From contig FR881270.1 in the NCBI GenBank assembly GCA_000434735.1, positions 603 to 43,069 on the forward strand: a DNA stretch of 42,467 nucleotides, written 5' to 3'. Both the position numbers and the translations under genes were made by a program. The notes beneath the pieces are model-generated. The model was not told where the DNA came from. It worked only from the letters and a program-made list of their open reading frames with translations, and searched no databases. Source of the stretch: Bacteroides sp. CAG:530. GTDB taxonomy: Bacteria; Bacteroidota; Bacteroidia; Bacteroidales; Bacteroidaceae. Shown here one piece after another: positions 16,749 to 25,845 of this stretch (position 1 is its first letter; every line of letters starts with the position of its first letter).

Positions 16749-16834
16749 AGGATTTAATGCATAAAAAGTGTGATAGCTGTATTAATTTATCTTATGAATG
16801 CGCTCTTTATAGACCATGTGGAAACTATTTTTTT

Positions 16835-16842
16835 TACTTTTG
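16835..16842 (+). promoter_or_regulatory. MATE gene promoter -7 element
   Basis: TACTTTTG, 19 nt upstream of the ATG at 16862. It lies inside the longer open frame that begins at 16667 and so rules that start out. Confidence 0.55.
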
Positions 16843-16861
16843 CACAAATTTCATCAATCTA

Positions 16862-18205
16862 ATGACAGCCCAAGACAAACATATACTCATGACTACGGCC
16901 CCTGTGCCGCGCCTCATCGCATCATTGGCCATCCCTACTATAATAAGTATGCTGGTTACTTCTATTTACGTAATGGTAGACACGTATTACGTTGGTAAAA
17001 TCAGCACTCAGGCTACGGCTGCAGTAGGAATTTCGTTCTCTGTAATGGCTATAGTTCAGGCGTTTGGTTTTTTCTTCGGACACGGTTCGGGCAACTATAT
17101 ATCTCGACGATTGGGGGCGAAAGATTACGATAACGCCGAAAAGATGGCATCTACAGGATTCTTCTATGCTTTCTCTGTGGGTATCTTGATTACGATAATA
17201 GGGCACTGTTTCCTTACCCCCATCTGTTCCGGGTTAGGGTCTACGCCTACCATTCTGCCTTATACCACCACTTACTTAGGAATAATATTATTCGGAGCGC
17301 CATTTATGGCCTCATCATTAGTGCTCAACAACCAGATGCGTTTTCAAGGTAATGCCGTATATGCCATGATAGGCATCATTACCGGAGCGGTATTAAATAT
17401 CGGCTTGGCTCCTCTTTTTATTTTCGTGTTCGATATGGGGATAGCCGGGGCAGCATGGAGCACATTGATTAGTCAGATATGCAGCTTCGGCGTACTTATA
17501 GCAATGGACAGACGAGGTTCTAACATCCGCATCAATATCCGCAAGTTCTCTTTCTCGCCAACCATGCTGAAGGAGATTGTTTACGGAGGAAGTCCATCGC
17601 TGTGCCGCCAAGGACTGGTTAGCACCTCTACCATCATGCTAAACGTAGCGGCAGGTAATTATGGCGATGCTGCCATTGCCGGAATGTCTATCGTTACCCG
17701 CATCTGCATGTTTATCAACTCGTTCATCATCGGATTCGGACAAGGATTCCAGCCAGTATGCGGATTTAACTACGGTGCTCGTCTCTATCATCGTGTGCGC
17801 GAAGGATTTTGGTTCTGCGTACGTACCGGAGTTATTTTCCTTTTGATATTCGCCATAATAGGATACATATACGCCCCCGACATTGTTTCCTGCTTCCGCC
17901 GCGAAGACCCACTGGTTATAGAAATAGGAGCGCGTGCTTTGCGATGGCAACTCATCACGCTTCCGCTTGGTGCATGGGTAATACTCTGCAACATGCTACT
18001 GCAAACAATACGTAAGCCGGTGCAGGCCATCACGTTATCGTCGGCTCGACAAGGGTTATTCTTCATACCGTTCATCATGATACTTCCGTATTTTCTCGGA
18101 CTAACGGGAGTAGAAGCTTGTCAGGCTGTAGCCGACTTATGTTCTTTCATATTGGCTATCCCGCTAACCGTTCCTATTCTGAAGTCTTTCCGACCGGCAA
18201 AATAA
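16862..18205 (+). CDS. MATE-family efflux transporter
   Basis: Seen: 447 residues from the ATG at 16862 and about 12 hydrophobic segments. The start MTAQDKHILMTTAPVPRLIASLAIPTIISMLV, then VDTYYVGKISTQATAAVGISF and GHGSGNYISRRLGAKDYDNAEKM, is the classical MATE N-terminal half. GGSPSLCRQGLVSTSTIMLN and GFGQGFQPVCGFNYGARLYHRVREGF mark the second half. Known: MATE proteins export drugs or metabolites using sodium or proton gradients. Inferred: inner-membrane efflux; the substrate cannot be told. The gene is divergent from glyS with 172 bp between starts and is followed closely by queA, which has its own promoter. Confidence 0.93.
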   Translation: MTAQDKHILMTTAPVPRLIASLAIPTIISMLVTSIYVMVDTYYVGKISTQATAAVGISFSVMAIVQAFGFFFGHGSGNYISRRLGAKDYDNAEKMASTGFFYAFSVGILITIIGHCFLTPICSGLGSTPTILPYTTTYLGIILFGAPFMASSLVLNNQMRFQGNAVYAMIGIITGAVLNIGLAPLFIFVFDMGIAGAAWSTLISQICSFGVLIAMDRRGSNIRINIRKFSFSPTMLKEIVYGGSPSLCRQGLVSTSTIMLNVAAGNYGDAAIAGMSIVTRICMFINSFIIGFGQGFQPVCGFNYGARLYHRVREGFWFCVRTGVIFLLIFAIIGYIYAPDIVSCFRREDPLVIEIGARALRWQLITLPLGAWVILCNMLLQTIRKPVQAITLSSARQGLFFIPFIMILPYFLGLTGVEACQAVADLCSFILAIPLTVPILKSFRPAK

Positions 18206-18235
18206 AGAAGAGGCTACTTTTAACGAAAAAAGATG

Positions 18236-18243
18236 TACTTTTG
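18236..18243 (+). promoter_or_regulatory. queA promoter -7 element
   Basis: TACTTTTG, 29 nt before the ATG at 18273, in the 67-bp gap after the MATE gene. Confidence 0.55.
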
Positions 18244-18272
18244 CATCTCATAAATCATAAAACAACAAAATA

Positions 18273-19490
18273 ATGGAAGAAACCAAACATATCCATATAA
18301 GCGACTATAACTACCCTTTGCCCGACGAACGCATCGCCAAGTTTCCGTTGCCAGTGCGCGACCAATCAAAACTTTTGATATACCGTCACGGTGAAGTAAG
18401 CGAAACTGTATTTACCTCACTTCCAGAATACCTGGAACCAGGACAACTGATGATATTCAACAACACGAAAGTCATCCAGGCACGTCTGCACTTCCGCAAA
18501 GAAACAGGAGCGCTCATCGAAATATTCTGCCTAGAGCCTATACAGCCCAACGACTATGCACTCAATTTTCAGCAGACATCGCACTCGGCATGGCTCTGCA
18601 TGATAGGCAACCTGAAGAAATGGAAAGAAGGTGCGCTGCATAAAGAAATGACGGTGAAAGGAAAAGATATAGTACTTACCGCCACACGAGGCGAATGCAG
18701 GGGAACGAGTCACTGGATTGATTTCAGTTGGAACAATACGGAGGTAACATTTGCCGACATACTCGAAGTATTCGGCGAATTACCTATCCCACCATACTTG
18801 AACAGAGAAACTCAAGAAAGCGATAAAGAAACTTATCAGACAGTCTACTCTAAGATAAAAGGTTCTGTAGCCGCCCCTACTGCCGGACTGCATTTTACAG
18901 AGCGCGTGCTGCAAAGCTTGCGCGACAAAGGCGTAGACTTGGAAGAAGTAACGCTACACGTAGGCGCAGGTACATTCAAGCCTGTAAAGAGCGAAGAGAT
19001 AGAAGGACACGAAATGCATACCGAGTATATTTCTGTAAACCGCTCTACCATAGATAAGCTGATAGCCCACAATGGTGAAGCCGTAGCAGTAGGTACTACT
19101 TCAGTACGTACATTAGAGAGTCTTTACTACATAGGATGCACCATAGCACAGAATCCGGAGGCTAATCAAGAAGAGCTTCACGTAAAGCAATGGCAACCAT
19201 ACGAAACATCGCCTACACTGACCGCTACAGAGGCTCTGCAAAACATAACCGACTATATGAAACGTAATAATCTGGATGCGCTGCACACCAGCACTCAGAT
19301 TATCATCGCCCCAGGATATGAATATCACATTGTGAAGCGCATAGTCACTAATTTCCACCAACCACAAAGCACCTTACTTCTGCTGGTTTCGGCTTTTGTA
19401 AAAGGCGACTGGAAAAGAATTTACGACTATGCCCTATCGCACGACTTCCGTTTCTTGAGTTACGGCGACTCCTCTTTGCTCATTCCCTAA
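18273..19490 (+). CDS. queA: S-adenosylmethionine:tRNA ribosyltransferase-isomerase
   Basis: Seen: 405 residues. ISDYNYPLPDERIAKFPLPVRDQSKLL at the start, LMIFNNTKVIQARL, GELPIPPYLNR, YQTVYSKIKGSVAAPTAGLHFTERVL, VTLHVGAGTFKPVKSEEIEGHEMHTEY, AVGTTSVRTLESL and VTNFHQPQSTLLLLVSAF follow the QueA family throughout. Known: QueA moves the ribosyl part of SAM to preQ1 at tRNA position 34, making epoxyqueuosine. The protein is about 50 residues longer than E. coli QueA (356). The extra length is mainly in insertions near 85-115 and 290-310, the usual size for Bacteroidota. It is cytoplasmic. No other queuosine gene is in the window. Confidence 0.96.
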   Translation: MEETKHIHISDYNYPLPDERIAKFPLPVRDQSKLLIYRHGEVSETVFTSLPEYLEPGQLMIFNNTKVIQARLHFRKETGALIEIFCLEPIQPNDYALNFQQTSHSAWLCMIGNLKKWKEGALHKEMTVKGKDIVLTATRGECRGTSHWIDFSWNNTEVTFADILEVFGELPIPPYLNRETQESDKETYQTVYSKIKGSVAAPTAGLHFTERVLQSLRDKGVDLEEVTLHVGAGTFKPVKSEEIEGHEMHTEYISVNRSTIDKLIAHNGEAVAVGTTSVRTLESLYYIGCTIAQNPEANQEELHVKQWQPYETSPTLTATEALQNITDYMKRNNLDALHTSTQIIIAPGYEYHIVKRIVTNFHQPQSTLLLLVSAFVKGDWKRIYDYALSHDFRFLSYGDSSLLIP

Positions 19491-19530
19491 AAGAAAAACA
19501 AAGGGGCGGGCATCACTGCCGTACTTTTAC

Positions 19531-19561
19531 TTTGGCAAACCGAAAAAGAAAAGTATTTTTG
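19531..19561 (+). promoter_or_regulatory. Canonical promoter for the DPP IV gene
   Basis: TTTG at 19531-19534, a 19-nt spacer, and TATTTTTG at 19554-19561, 41 nt before the ATG at 19603. Confidence 0.75.
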
Positions 19562-19602
19562 TAACGCTAACATCCAATCAGAATTAAACTAAAACGAATA
19601 AT

Positions 19603-21804
19603 ATGAAAAAACTCTTTCTTCTTTTCTGCCTTGTCGCACTGACATTAGGCATTAAAGCCCAGAATCAGGTAACACTGAGAGATGTATCAAGAGGTACATA
19701 CAGGGCAAGTAACATCTACGGAATCAAACCTATGCTCGACGGACAGTATTATACTCAAATCAGTCCCGACCGCAAGCGTATTGTGAAATACTCATTCAAG
19801 ACCGGAAAACAAGTAGAAGCTATATTCGACGTAGAAAAGGCGAGAGACTGTACGCTGAAATATTTCGACGACTATATCATGTCGCCCGATGAAAAGCTTA
19901 TCCTTATTCAAACCAAGACCAGATCAATATATCGCCGCTCGTTTACTGCCGAGTATTATATCTATAACGTAAAGAACAACACTATAGAACCGCTGTCTAA
20001 AAACGGTCCGCAGCAAGTACCTTTGTTCTCGCCCGACGGTTTCCAGGTAGCGTTTGTACGTAATAACAATATCTTCCTCGTTAAGCTTCTGTTTGGCAAC
20101 AGCGAATCGCAGATTACCAAAGACGGAGAATATAATAAGGTGCTGAACGGTATCCCCGACTGGGTTTACGAAGAAGAATTCGGTTTCAACCGCGCATTCG
20201 ACTTCAGCGCAGACAGCAAGATGATTGCTTACATTCGTTTCGACGAGAGCCAAGTTCCTATGTATAAGTTCCCTTTGTATAAAGGTATGAATCCTGAATA
20301 CACAGAATTCGCTACTTATCCTGGAGAATATACTTATAAGTATCCAAAATCGGGCGAAGTGAATTCTACAGTATCTGTTCATACATACGATATCAAGAGC
20401 CATGTAACACGCAAGATGGACCTTCCGCTCGACAAAGACGGATATATCCCACGCATCAAGTTTACTTCAGACCCTGAAAAACTTGCTATCATGACTCTGA
20501 ATCGCCATCAGAACCGTTTCGACCTTTACATGGCTAACCCGAAGAGCGCTTTGTGTAAAGTAGCTATCCGCGACGAGTCAGAACAATACATTAAAGAAGA
20601 CGAATACTCTAACATCAAATTCTATCCTGAAAACATCGTATTGATGAGCGAACGCGACGGATATAACCACTTGTATCTGTACACTATAGGCGGAAATCTG
20701 GTTAAACAGATTACTAAAGGTAAGTTTGAAGTTAAAAGCTTCTTGGGATGGGACAAGCAGAGCAATGTGTTCTACTATACCAGCAACGAAGGTAGTCCGC
20801 TTAGAACTGCCGTTTACAAAATAGACGGTAAGGGAAAGAAGACTAAACTGTCTACACGCACAGGTACAAACGACGCGATATTCAGCAGCAACTATAGCTA
20901 CTATATCAATACTTTCTCTAACATAAGCACTCCTACCCTTATCACTATCAACGATAATAAAGGTAAGGAACTTGCCACTATGCTCGATAACAAGAAGCTG
21001 AAAGAAAAGATTGCTACCCTCACATTGCCGCAGAAAGAGTTCTTCACTTTCCGTACTGCCGAAGGCGTGGAACTGAACGGATGGATGATGAAGCCAGCTA
21101 ACTTTGACGCTACAAAGAAATATCCGGTCATTATGCACCAATACAGTGGTCCAGGCTCACAGCAAGTACTCGACCGCTGGGGAATAGGTAGCTTTAGCGA
21201 TGCAGGTATGTTTGAAGCATATATGGCCGACCGTGGCTATATCAGCGTATGTGTAGACGGACGCGGAACAGGCGGACGCGGTGCCGAATTCGAGAAATGT
21301 ACTTACTTGTTCTTGGGCGTTAAAGAATCGCACGACCAAGTTGAAGCAGCTAAATACTTAGGTACACTTCCTTATGTAGACGGTAGCCGCATAGGCATCT
21401 GGGGATGGAGCTTCGGTGGTTACAACACACTGATGTCAATGAGCGAAGGTTCTAACGTATTCAAAGCCGGAGTAGCTATTGCCGCTCCTACCGACTGGCG
21501 TTACTACGACTCGGTTTACACCGAACGTTTCATGCGTACACCGAAAGAAAACGGCGATGGATACGATGCAGGTTCAGCTATTAAGCGTGCACCTAAGATG
21601 CACGGTAGTTTATTGCTCATCCACGGAACAGCCGATGATAACGTTCATCTGCAGAACATGGCAGAGTACAGCGAAGCGTTGGTACAAGCCGGAGTTCAGT
21701 TTGATGAACATATCTATATCAACAGAAATCATGGTATCTCTGGAGGAAACACTCGCAACCACCTGATGAATAGAGTTGCTAACTTTTTCTTGAGAAATCT
21801 ATAA
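19603..21804 (+). CDS. Dipeptidyl peptidase IV (S9B serine protease)
   Basis: Seen: 733 residues. The signal peptide is MKKLFLLFCLVALTLGIKAQ. An N-terminal beta-propeller (about 40-460) contains DWVYEEEFGFNRAFDFSADSKMIAYIRFDESQVP, the double-Glu loop that binds the substrate amino terminus. The alpha/beta hydrolase domain has GWSFGG with nucleophile Ser603, GTADDNVH (Asp678/679) and NRNHGISG (His710). Known: DPP IV removes X-Pro or X-Ala dipeptides from peptide N-termini; the Porphyromonas enzyme is a relative of similar length. Inferred: a periplasmic or surface peptidase supplying dipeptides from dietary or host proteins. It is monocistronic, with its own promoter and a following hairpin. 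Confidence 0.96.
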   Translation: MKKLFLLFCLVALTLGIKAQNQVTLRDVSRGTYRASNIYGIKPMLDGQYYTQISPDRKRIVKYSFKTGKQVEAIFDVEKARDCTLKYFDDYIMSPDEKLILIQTKTRSIYRRSFTAEYYIYNVKNNTIEPLSKNGPQQVPLFSPDGFQVAFVRNNNIFLVKLLFGNSESQITKDGEYNKVLNGIPDWVYEEEFGFNRAFDFSADSKMIAYIRFDESQVPMYKFPLYKGMNPEYTEFATYPGEYTYKYPKSGEVNSTVSVHTYDIKSHVTRKMDLPLDKDGYIPRIKFTSDPEKLAIMTLNRHQNRFDLYMANPKSALCKVAIRDESEQYIKEDEYSNIKFYPENIVLMSERDGYNHLYLYTIGGNLVKQITKGKFEVKSFLGWDKQSNVFYYTSNEGSPLRTAVYKIDGKGKKTKLSTRTGTNDAIFSSNYSYYINTFSNISTPTLITINDNKGKELATMLDNKKLKEKIATLTLPQKEFFTFRTAEGVELNGWMMKPANFDATKKYPVIMHQYSGPGSQQVLDRWGIGSFSDAGMFEAYMADRGYISVCVDGRGTGGRGAEFEKCTYLFLGVKESHDQVEAAKYLGTLPYVDGSRIGIWGWSFGGYNTLMSMSEGSNVFKAGVAIAAPTDWRYYDSVYTERFMRTPKENGDGYDAGSAIKRAPKMHGSLLLIHGTADDNVHLQNMAEYSEALVQAGVQFDEHIYINRNHGISGGNTRNHLMNRVANFFLRNL

Positions 21805-21828
21805 TACAGATTAAAGCCAGAAAGTTAT

Positions 21829-21873
21829 TCCCATATCATGCAAGCCGCCTAAAAAGGCTTGCGCGATATGGGA
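21829..21873 (+). terminator. Long hairpin between the DPP IV gene and lipA
   Basis: TCCCATATC pairs with GATATGGGA, then a 2-nt mismatch, then GCAAGCC pairs with GGCTTGC, with a 9-nt loop. Only TTTAATAAT follows, so termination may be weak. It could also be a processing or protective stem for the DPP IV mRNA. Confidence 0.6.
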
Positions 21874-21922
21874 TTTAATAATACTGCCCACGGCAGATAA
21901 CACTCTCAAAAACCGAAAATCT

Positions 21923-22771
21923 ATGGAACACGTAAAGAAGCCCGAATGGCTTAAAATATCGATAGGGACAAATGCCCGATACACCGAAACAAAACAAATA
22001 GTAGATACGCATAAGCTGCATACAATATGCAGTAGCGGACGATGCCCTAACTTAGGCGAATGCTGGGGAAGAGGTACGGCTACCTTCATGATTGCAGGAG
22101 CGATATGTACGCGAGCTTGCAAATTCTGTAATACTTTAAGCGGAAAACCTCTATCGCTCGACGCTGACGAACCACTGCACATAGCCGAATCTGTACGATT
22201 GATGAAATTAGACCATGCGGTAATAACATCGGTTGACAGAGATGACTTACCCGACTTGGGCGCAGCACATTGGGCGGAAACAATTCGTGAGATAAAAAGA
22301 CTGAACCCATCGACTACAATCGAAGCACTAATCCCCGATTTCCAAGGAAATGTTTCGCTGATTAATATGGTGACAAACACACATCCCGAAATAGTATCGC
22401 ATAACATAGAAACAGTGCGAAGAATAACACCGCTAGTGCGTAGTGTGGCAACTTATGAATGCAGTCTGAAAGTATTAAAGACTATAGCCGAAAGCGGAAT
22501 CACCGCAAAATCAGGATTAATGGTGGGCTTAGGCGAGACTCCAGAAGAAGTGGAACAAACCATGGACGACTTATTAGAAGCCGGATGCCGTATCCTCACC
22601 ATCGGACAATACCTGCAGCCAAGCCGCAAACATTACCCCGTGGCAGAATATATCCACCCGAACCAATTCAAGCTATATAAAGAAATAGGCGAAAAGAAAG
22701 GCTTCGCTACAGTAGAGAGCGGACCGCTGGTGCGCTCATCATATCATGCAGAGAAGCATCGTCATTTATAA
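21923..22771 (+). CDS. lipA: Lipoyl synthase
   Basis: Seen: 282 residues. The auxiliary cluster motif has Cys36, Cys41 and Cys47 (CSSGRCPNLGEC). The radical-SAM motif is CTRACKFC (Cys62, 66, 69). SVDRDDLPDLGAAHWAETIR, PDFQGN, GLMVGLGET and the C-terminal RSSYHAEKH are all LipA hallmarks; the Ser of RSSY ligates the auxiliary cluster. Known: LipA inserts two sulfurs into protein-bound octanoyl groups, completing lipoate on pyruvate and 2-oxoglutarate dehydrogenases and the glycine cleavage H protein. It is cytoplasmic and oxygen-sensitive. Its 3' end overlaps by 10 bp the convergent methyltransferase gene on the other strand. No lipB is seen nearby. Confidence 0.97.
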   Translation: MEHVKKPEWLKISIGTNARYTETKQIVDTHKLHTICSSGRCPNLGECWGRGTATFMIAGAICTRACKFCNTLSGKPLSLDADEPLHIAESVRLMKLDHAVITSVDRDDLPDLGAAHWAETIREIKRLNPSTTIEALIPDFQGNVSLINMVTNTHPEIVSHNIETVRRITPLVRSVATYECSLKVLKTIAESGITAKSGLMVGLGETPEEVEQTMDDLLEAGCRILTIGQYLQPSRKHYPVAEYIHPNQFKLYKEIGEKKGFATVESGPLVRSSYHAEKHRHL

Positions 22772-23466
22772 ATCAAGAAAATACACGGCACTTTAGTAAG
22801 GTCTGGAAGTTTACCCTTCCACTCCTTCACGGTGCGTGTTTTAATATATTCTCCCTCGCAAGTTATATTGGCGGCAATACACAGTTTTGTCTGCGGACGA
22901 CAAGCCTTCAATATATCCTCCATCATCTTATTGTTGCGATAAGGCGTTTCAATGAAAAGTTGTGTCTGATGTTCGCTGTAAATACGTTGCTCCAACTCCT
23001 TCAATCGCTTCTGACGCTCGTCCGGTTCTATAGGAAGATAGCCATGAAAAGCAAAGCTCTGTCCGTTGAATCCGGAGCCCATTACAGACAAGATAATAGA
23101 CGACGGACCTACCAAAGGAACAACCTTCAGATTCTTACGCTGAGCGATAGCGACTACATCGGCACCCGGATCGGCCACTGCCGGACATCCAGCCTCAGAA
23201 ATCACACCCATACTATTACCATCTATCAACGGCTTTAAATAACCAGAAATGTCTTCGGGAGAAGTATGCTTGTTGAGCGGATAGAATGAAAGCTCATCGA
23301 TATTGATATCACGGTCTACTTTCTTAAGGAACCGACGCGCCGAACGTACGTCTTCAACAATAAAATATTTAATACCTAAAATGATTTCTTTATTATACGA
23401 AGGCAACACCTTTTCTATTGCGGTATCGCCCAAAGTAACCGGAAGCAAATACAATGCAGTTTCCAT
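22762..23466 (-). CDS. Tetrapyrrole-methylase-fold SAM methyltransferase, RsmI-related
   Basis: Seen: 234 residues. It starts METALYLLPVTLGDTAIEKVLP and includes GNSMGVISEAGCPAVADPGADVVAIAQ (SAM-binding region), VVPLVGPSSIILSVMGSGFNGQSFAFHGYLP and TQLFIETPYRN, all as in the RsmI branch of the family. Known: RsmI 2'-O-methylates C1402 of 16S rRNA, and other family members methylate precorrins. Inferred: probably an RNA methyltransferase. The protein is shorter than E. coli RsmI (286) and lacks its C-terminal domain, so a different target is possible; many Bacteroidota carry this short form next to a true RsmI. It is the third gene after fabI and the gldB-like gene (33-bp gap) and overlaps lipA by 10 bp, tail to tail. 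Confidence 0.85.
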   Translation of the reverse strand: METALYLLPVTLGDTAIEKVLPSYNKEIILGIKYFIVEDVRSARRFLKKVDRDINIDELSFYPLNKHTSPEDISGYLKPLIDGNSMGVISEAGCPAVADPGADVVAIAQRKNLKVVPLVGPSSIILSVMGSGFNGQSFAFHGYLPIEPDERQKRLKELEQRIYSEHQTQLFIETPYRNNKMMEDILKACRPQTKLCIAANITCEGEYIKTRTVKEWKGKLPDLTKVPCIFLIYK

Positions 23467-23499
23467 CGAAGCAAAATAATACTTTAATATTCTCTATTA

Positions 23500-24501
23500 T
23501 CAATCTAAATCAAGCGTGCCGAAATCGGTAGTGTCCAACAATTCACCCAACGATAGCTTGGAATGACGTTTCATATACTTATCTATAAGTTTCATCCCCA
23601 ACCATTCTCCTATAGCTGCAGGCATCGACTTATCGTATTCGCCAATGAATAGCGGCATCGGGTCGTTATGGGTAAACGCACGAATCACCATCGGGTCGGT
23701 AGTGCTCAGAATATCCTGCTCTTTCATACGTTTCCACAGAGCCTTACCGTTCTTTTTACACCACTCCATCTCTTCCTTGGTATAACCCAATGAAGCCTCA
23801 TCCGATTTTTCATCGAGCAGCTGTTTTACCACCCAATTAATCTTTCCACGATGCAGCAACACATTATATAGAGTACGCGGACCGGCACTCCATCTAAACG
23901 GATAAAGGCTGTATAAATAGAAAGTAAAACAATCAGGAACAATACGTTCTGGAGTCATCGTACGCCTTTGATGCGCATAATAGAATCTTTTATAAAGGGG
24001 ATAATCAGCTCCCATATATTTATCGATGCTTATTCCCAGCAGACTATCGCCTACCACTATCGACTGGTTAAGAGCTGAAATTAATGAATAGACTTTCGGT
24101 ACAGGAAAGCCGGGCACCTCTTCTTTAAGTTCACAGAACCCATTGGTGAGCTGACGTTCTATGCCCGACATGTCATTAAACTTCTCTAAAGCATCTACCA
24201 TTAAACGCTGTAAGGTAGTATCTCCCGAAAAGAAAGCACACATGCGGTCGTTTATATCGTCATCGTCAACACGCCCTACCCCCGTAATATCTTCTATCAT
24301 TAACTTAGTCATACGCGGGTATTCCATATTCATTTTCTGCAATGCCGAAAAGCTATTCATTACAGTAGCTTCGTACTGAAGCCTGTCATAACGAATCACT
24401 TTTATACCCACGTCTTGGCATGAATCGTCTTTCTGCCCGCCAGGAGTGCAGGCAGAAAGCGATATTATCATGCTCAATATGATGAATATAAAATTCTTCA
24501 T
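23500..24501 (-). CDS. GldB-like lipoprotein
   Basis: Seen: 333 residues. The lipobox ends SLSAC (Cys18). The body contains VIRYDRLQYEA, LISALNQSIVVGDSLLGISIDKYMGADYPLYKRFYY, PERIVPDCFTFYLYSLYPF and FIGEYDKSMPAAIGEWLGMKLIDKYMKRHSKLSLGELL. These resemble GldB, a lipoprotein first found in gliding Flavobacterium. Known: GldB homologues also occur in non-gliding Bacteroidales, where their role is unknown; the fold resembles a metallopeptidase-like DUF2268 domain. Inferred: a cell-envelope lipoprotein, not evidence of gliding. It lies 18 bp after fabI and 33 bp before the methyltransferase gene in one operon. Confidence 0.82.
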   Translation of the reverse strand: MKNFIFIILSMIISLSACTPGGQKDDSCQDVGIKVIRYDRLQYEATVMNSFSALQKMNMEYPRMTKLMIEDITGVGRVDDDDINDRMCAFFSGDTTLQRLMVDALEKFNDMSGIERQLTNGFCELKEEVPGFPVPKVYSLISALNQSIVVGDSLLGISIDKYMGADYPLYKRFYYAHQRRTMTPERIVPDCFTFYLYSLYPFRWSAGPRTLYNVLLHRGKINWVVKQLLDEKSDEASLGYTKEEMEWCKKNGKALWKRMKEQDILSTTDPMVIRAFTHNDPMPLFIGEYDKSMPAAIGEWLGMKLIDKYMKRHSKLSLGELLDTTDFGTLDLD

Positions 24502-24519
24502 TTTAAAAAGACTGATGAT

Positions 24520-25377
24520 TTATCCGTAAATGATATTTCCGTTTTCGTCTTTATACTCATCGAGTCCCTTTTCGTAAGTAGCCATGGCACGCAAACTCAT
24601 ACCTACGTTAGAGAAACCACCATCGTGATAGAGGTTCTGCATTGTTACCTTACGAGTCAGGTCAGAGAACATCACGATACAGTAGTCGGCACATTCAGCT
24701 GCTGAAGCGTTACCAAGCGGAGACATACGGTTAGCGAAGTCGAACAACTTATCCATACCCTTAACACCCGATCCGGCAGTAGTCATAGTAGGCGACTGAG
24801 AGATAGTGTTGATACGAACATTGTGCTCACGTCCGTAAATGTATCCGAAGCTACGTGCTATAGATTCAAGCAAAGCCTTAGCGTCGGCCATATCGTTATA
24901 TCCGTAGAATGTACGCTGAGCTGCTACATAACTCAAAGCCAAGATAGAACCGTATTCATTAATAGCATCGAGTTTCTTAGCAGACTGAATCATCTTATGG
25001 AAAGAAACCGCAGAGATATCAAGAGTCTTATTCAGCATATCATAATCCAAGTTGTCATAAGTACGTTTTTTACGTACATTGGGCGACATACCGATTGAGT
25101 GCAATACGAAGTCAATTTTTCCACCCAATACTTCCATAGAACGTTTGAACACATTCTCCAAGTCTTCTACGCTAGTAGCATCGGCGGGAATAACATCGCA
25201 GTTCAATTTTTCTGCCAAAGCAGAAACTTCACCCATACGCACTGCTACCGGAGTGTTAGACAAGGTGATTGTAGCACCTTCTTCTACTGCTCTCTCAGCT
25301 ACTTTCCATGCGATTGACTGCTCGTTCAACGCTCCGAAAATAATACCTCTTTTTCCCTTAAGTAAATTAAAACTCAT
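24520..25377 (-). CDS. fabI: Enoyl-ACP reductase (NADH), FabI type
   Basis: Seen: 285 residues in a Rossmann fold. GKRGIIFGALNEQSIAWKVAERAVEEGA binds the cofactor, FVLHSIGMSP (90-99) follows, and the catalytic pair Tyr160-x6-Lys167 lies in YGYNDMADAKALLE. LYHDGGFSNVGM sits near the C-terminus. Known: FabI reduces the trans-2 double bond in the last step of each fatty-acid elongation cycle and is the triclosan target. The segment after the active site reads TISQSPTMTTAGSG instead of the E. coli-type APGPI, a form usual in this phylum. It is the first gene of the operon fabI, gldB-like, methyltransferase, with a -7 element at 25402-25409. Confidence 0.95.
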   Translation of the reverse strand: MSFNLLKGKRGIIFGALNEQSIAWKVAERAVEEGATITLSNTPVAVRMGEVSALAEKLNCDVIPADATSVEDLENVFKRSMEVLGGKIDFVLHSIGMSPNVRKKRTYDNLDYDMLNKTLDISAVSFHKMIQSAKKLDAINEYGSILALSYVAAQRTFYGYNDMADAKALLESIARSFGYIYGREHNVRINTISQSPTMTTAGSGVKGMDKLFDFANRMSPLGNASAAECADYCIVMFSDLTRKVTMQNLYHDGGFSNVGMSLRAMATYEKGLDEYKDENGNIIYG

Positions 25378-25401
25378 ACCTTAAATTATTAATATTTGGG
25401 G

Positions 25402-25409
25402 CAAAGATA
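25402..25409 (-). promoter_or_regulatory. fabI operon -7 element
   Basis: TATCTTTG on the minus strand, 24 nt before the fabI start. Confidence 0.5.
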
Positions 25410-25628
25410 CAAACATTTACGGTATTCTTGTCATAATTGCTACGAAAACAAGACATTTAGCGTTCGTATTGGTAATTTGCACAAATCTGATACACCTATT
25501 TATTATAGGCTGCAATATTATGAGAAAAATCAGTCTCGCTTTGAGTAATTTATCTAACAAGAAAGTGAAAAAGCCATTTTTTTCACCTATTGTACCAATA
25601 TGTTCACATCGAAGAAAATCAAATGGGC

Positions 25629-25636
25629 TACTTTTG
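25629..25636 (+). promoter_or_regulatory. Probable -7 element of the GH28 operon
   Basis: TACTTTTG in the 468-bp gap between fabI and GH28. Transcription from here would give a leader of about 200 nt that includes the hairpin at 25704-25751. No good -33 motif. Confidence 0.4.
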
Positions 25637-25703
25637 TGACATAACAACTAAAGTTTTTTTCATATATTTTATTTTAAGGTTAGAATTAGGTTAACAGATC
25701 ATT

Positions 25704-25751
25704 ATCCGCTACTGAGCCCGCCTGCGACAGTCCGGCTCAGAGCTGGCGGAT
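25704..25751 (+). promoter_or_regulatory. GC-rich structured leader element before the GH28 operon
   Basis: In an AT-rich gap, ATCCGC (25704-25709) pairs with GCGGAT (25746-25751), and CTGAGCC (25712-25718) pairs with GGCTCAG (25734-25740). An alternative pairing, CCGCC (25718-25722) with GGCGG (25745-25749), would exclude both. No U-run follows, so it does not look like a terminator. Its function is unknown. Confidence 0.45.
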
Positions 25752-25845
25752 ATTGCAACTAAAACCTTAAAACAGAAAACACATGTTGTTTATATAACCC
25801 AAAGTATAATGAACGATAATAACTAATATTATAAAACATAAATCC

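Noticed and set aside
16667..16861. N-terminal extension of the MATE protein
   Set aside because: It overlaps the glyS start and contains the MATE promoter; the added residues are Cys-rich and not family-like.
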